Assembly: GCA_947683425.1 (NCBI GenBank)
Contig: CANTUQ010000112.1
Span: forward strand, 10,555,501 to 10,619,500
DNA: 64,000 nucleotides
From: Excoecaria cochinchinensis
Lineage: Eukaryota > Streptophyta > Magnoliopsida > Malpighiales > Euphorbiaceae
Direction of reading: 5' to 3'
Below, in pieces: positions 61,518 to 64,000 of the stretch. Numbering within the stretch: position 1 is the first letter of the stretch; every line of letters starts with the position of its first letter. Below the pieces are notes generated by a model. It saw only the letters and a program-made list of their open reading frames with translations, ran no database searches and was not told where the DNA came from. A program made the translations under genes and the position numbers.

Positions 61518-62204
61518 ACTCTTCCTTCTCTCCTTTGATTCTTACACAAAAACCCAGCCAATACACACCTAAGTTAAGCCATGCATTACACAACCCAAAA
61601 CAAGAAATAATGAAGGAGAAGAAGAACCCAAAGAAAACTCCAGCTTACCTCATGAAAACCCAGCTCAACTCAGAAATCCAACCTCAAACACTTAAGGAAG
61701 CACACAAGAGAGCAGTATAGAGCAGAAATGAGGAAAGGAAAGAGAAGTGAGGATGGCAAGAGTGAGGAAGGAGGGAAAGAGGCAACTTCCTCGGGAAGCT
61801 ATCCCAATTCAGCCTTCCCTCTCCCTTTCTTTTCACTTCCCTTTCTTTTCCTCATTAATTGCTCACCTAACAACACTATGTGTCACTCTCCAAGGTTCCC
61901 AAGTGTCCAAAACTCAAATAATTTCCCAACTAAACACCATACACATAAACCACTTGATCACTTCTCATAAAACACTTTACATACTTGGCATCATACACAA
62001 AATCCACTAGATACAATCCAATATAAACACACTAATCCTTGGTACCAAACACACACTTCACTAGATAACTCCTTCACTTAACTTACTTAAATTAATTACT
62101 TTTGCAATTAAGTCCTTATTATCCAATTTTTCTTTTACATAAATTACTGAAATACCCTTAATTTCCCGACTTATCATGTAAATTCTGACTAGGCCCCTTT
62201 TTGG
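61518..62204 (-). mobile_element. Tekay-C LTR, proximal piece
   Basis: Read on the minus strand from 62204 it begins CCCCAAAAAGGGGCCTAGTC, matching the LTR start of the non-autonomous element minus the first TGTAACA. It then has GTCGGG and TAAGGGTATTTC blocks. It runs to the CCTTT target site and resumes at 52573. The 71-87-codon plus-strand ORFs at 61505-62010 have no recognisable feature. Confidence 0.8.
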
Positions 62205-63371
62205 GGAGGAAAATATCCTGAAACTCCCAAACAGTGGGCACATCTGAAGCTTTAAGTTCATCCTTTTTAGTCTCCATTGCATAGCACAAGTAGGCAACAC
62301 ACCCTTTTCTGATAAGTCTTTTAGCTGTAGTAGCTGAAATCATATCAGAAAGAAAATCTAATCTCTCACCCACAATTACAATCTCCAGATTGTCTACAGT
62401 CCTTAAAGTTACTTTCTTTCTCTTACAGTCAATAGTGGCCTGGTGAGTGGATAACCAGTCCATACCCAAAATCACATCAAACTCTCGGAAGGGAAGATCA
62501 ATCAAATTGGCGAAAAACACAAAACTCTGAGCACTAACTGGACAATCTCTTTAAACCTTGTTCACTACTGCGCTATGCCCCAAAGGATTACTCACTAAAA
62601 TATCTTGGTCTAACTGACTGTCATGCAACCCTTTATCCTGAGCAACAGCAGTACTAATATAGGATTGCATTCAACTAGGATCAATCAAAGCATAAATTGA
62701 ATGAGAAAGTAATGAGAATTTACCAACAATGACATCTAGAGCATCATCCTGTTCACGGGCTGTAATAGCATATGCACATCCAGTGTAACGACCCTGAGGT
62801 GGCTGTACTGAAGGGCTTAAAACTACCTGTGGAGGAGCTGCTCCCCTACCATATCCTCTCTGAGGGGCTGACCCTCCACCCAAAGCTGGTGATGCTGCAG
62901 TGGACGGCTGGGCCTCAGGACAATCTCTGATCTGATGTTCTTGGGACCCACATCTGAAACAAGCCCTGTTCAAATATCTGTACTTGCCTAGATGAAATTT
63001 CTTACAATGAGGGCACGGAGGAAATAGATCTCGTCCTCTACTCCTGAATGCACTAGCTACGGATGTGACTGGGGCACTACTGCCGACTGGGTTCCTCTGA
63101 GTAGTAGTAGGAGCTGCTGATGCATAGCTCTGTGACTGAGGAGACCCTCTAAACTTCTTACTCTGACCAGCTGCACTAGAAAACTGACCCGGTTTCCTCT
63201 TTTGTTTGAAACGGGACTGTCTATCAGCCACCTCTAACATAATCGTCTCTGCTCTAAGGGCTGCTTCAACCAAGGACCTCATATCCATATGTCTATGAGA
63301 ATCCAAAGCCAATCTGATATTATTATGCAGACCTCTTTCAAATCTGTGGCATAACTTTTGCCCAGTCATGG
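62205..63371 (-). pseudogene. gag-pol: Tekay-C gag end, protease and start of RT, fused to the LTR
   Basis: Minus strand. The gag segment 63369-62671 (233 codons) starts inside the capsid domain (GQKLCHRFERGLHNNIRLAL). It continues through a Ser/Pro-rich linker to PPCPHCKKFHLGKYR and the zinc knuckle CFRCGSQEHQIRDC (about 62960-62920), then ALDVIVGKFSLLSHSIYALIDPS. At the protease active site a small indel turns the usual D-P-G-S into D-P-S followed by a stop. Protease resumes in ORF 62520-62158 with LIDLPFREFDVILGMDWLS. The RT start (PTVWEFQDIF) then runs straight into LTR sequence at 62205. RT, RNase H, integrase and the first half of gag are missing. Confidence 0.88.
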
Positions 63372-64000
63372 ACTCAGTTTTCGAGTAATTTTTCTCTATT
63401 TTGGTGAAATTGAATTTTCCTCAATTCCTTTTCACTCCCAACCAATTCCATAATTCTTAGAATATTAAAATTAGTCTCCTTGAAAAATTTTAGCTCAATC
63501 GGAGTCCGTTTGTGGTCCAGTTCACTTAAACCGGTCCAATTCGGTTCAGTTCAGTTTTGCCGTAAACTACAATTCTAATGCTGTCAAAAATTTCTAAAAA
63601 CCATTTTAAGAATTTAATCCTCTTTACCTAAACCCTTTTATCCACTCTAACCATTTATAAAAGTTCAGTCAAACTTCGGTTCAACCCAGACTTGCATCGC
63701 AAAAACCGACCTCTAGACCTCATTTTTAGGCAAAGTAGTCTCTTAACAATTTTTTCCCTACGTCCTATCTTTCAAATGGGACAACTTTTAGGTAAATTGG
63801 ATTCCTAAATGAAGAGATATACATTAAATACTACAGACTGTTCAAATGAACCCAACAAGACAGAGACACGTCCGGTTTTTGCCATTTTTAAGCGTCTTAC
63901 TAATAGAATTAAATTATGGTATCTCTTAGACTTTTAAAGGTAAATTAGTAATGGTTCAAATGGCGCAATAAAAACTCAAATTGGAGCCTTCAAACTCTAG
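63372..64000 (-). mobile_element. Tekay-type LTR remnant (right end outside window)
   Basis: Joined to gag sequence at about 63371. The stretch AAAACCGACCTCTAGACCTC at about 63702 and what follows match the LTR region at 55268-55330 (AAACCGACCTCTAAACCTC), so it is LTR-like in the same orientation. No coding signal. Confidence 0.55.

Noticed and set aside
62671..63369. A host gene with a CCHC zinc knuckle
   Set aside because: It is retrotransposon gag: capsid end, CX2CX4HX4C knuckle and protease start in the standard order, in minus orientation beside its LTR.

Overview
The window contains no recognisable host gene, tRNA or rRNA. It is wall-to-wall nested LTR retrotransposons of a flowering plant, probably a eudicot. 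This rests on Ty3/gypsy elements of the plant Tat lineage (two RNase H domains, tRNA-Arg-like primer site, 3' minisatellites, 2.7-3.2 kb LTRs with (TTA)n arrays) and of the Tekay/Del chromovirus lineage (tRNA-Met primer site, C-terminal chromodomain, LTRs beginning TGTAACACC). All coding regions are broken by stops, frameshifts or deletions. Many stops look like TGG-to-TAG or CAG-to-TAG changes, as expected for long-silenced methylated DNA. The setting is most likely heterochromatin.

Layout. (1) 1-836: two Tat LTR fragments, plus then minus. (2) 837-3193 and 45903-46895: 3' UTR and 3' LTR of an old plus-strand Tat element (Tat-0). (3) 3194-45897: a Tekay element (Tekay-H) inserted in a (TTA)n tract of the Tat-0 LTR, target duplication TTATT. 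It is itself interrupted twice. (4) 6717-36995: a 30.3 kb Tat insertion (Tat-1) in the gag of Tekay-H, flanked by a perfect GTTCC duplication. Inside it, pieces of the same element are joined head to tail as X-Y-X-Y-X with a 7.73 kb period. X is 3' minisatellite plus LTR start; Y runs from RT through RNase H, aRNase H, integrase and minisatellite to the LTR start. (5) 37943-40793: a related solo LTR in the RT of Tekay-H. (6) 46896-52394: minus-strand Tat-B (3' LTR, minisatellite, integrase end) inserted in, or abutting, the Tat-0 LTR. (7) 52407-52573 and 61518-63371: minus-strand Tekay-C, whose pol is deleted so that the start of RT runs directly into the LTR. (8) 52574-61512: a young, complete, non-autonomous Tekay-derived element in minus orientation. 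It has two 4.1 kb LTRs around only 753 bp of internal DNA and a perfect CCTTT duplication. (9) 63372-64000: another Tekay-type LTR remnant.

The points most worth a second look are: the duplication-bounded tandem array inside Tat-1 with its microhomology junctions; the non-autonomous element with giant LTRs; GC-rich palindrome clusters and a pair of hairpins conserved between diverged Tekay LTRs; a noncoding block downstream of integrase conserved between two Tat families; and the repeated replacement of minisatellites and GC islands at fixed positions in Tat elements. Lineage names come from recognised protein motifs and LTR structure. Identities are by-eye estimates, not computed.
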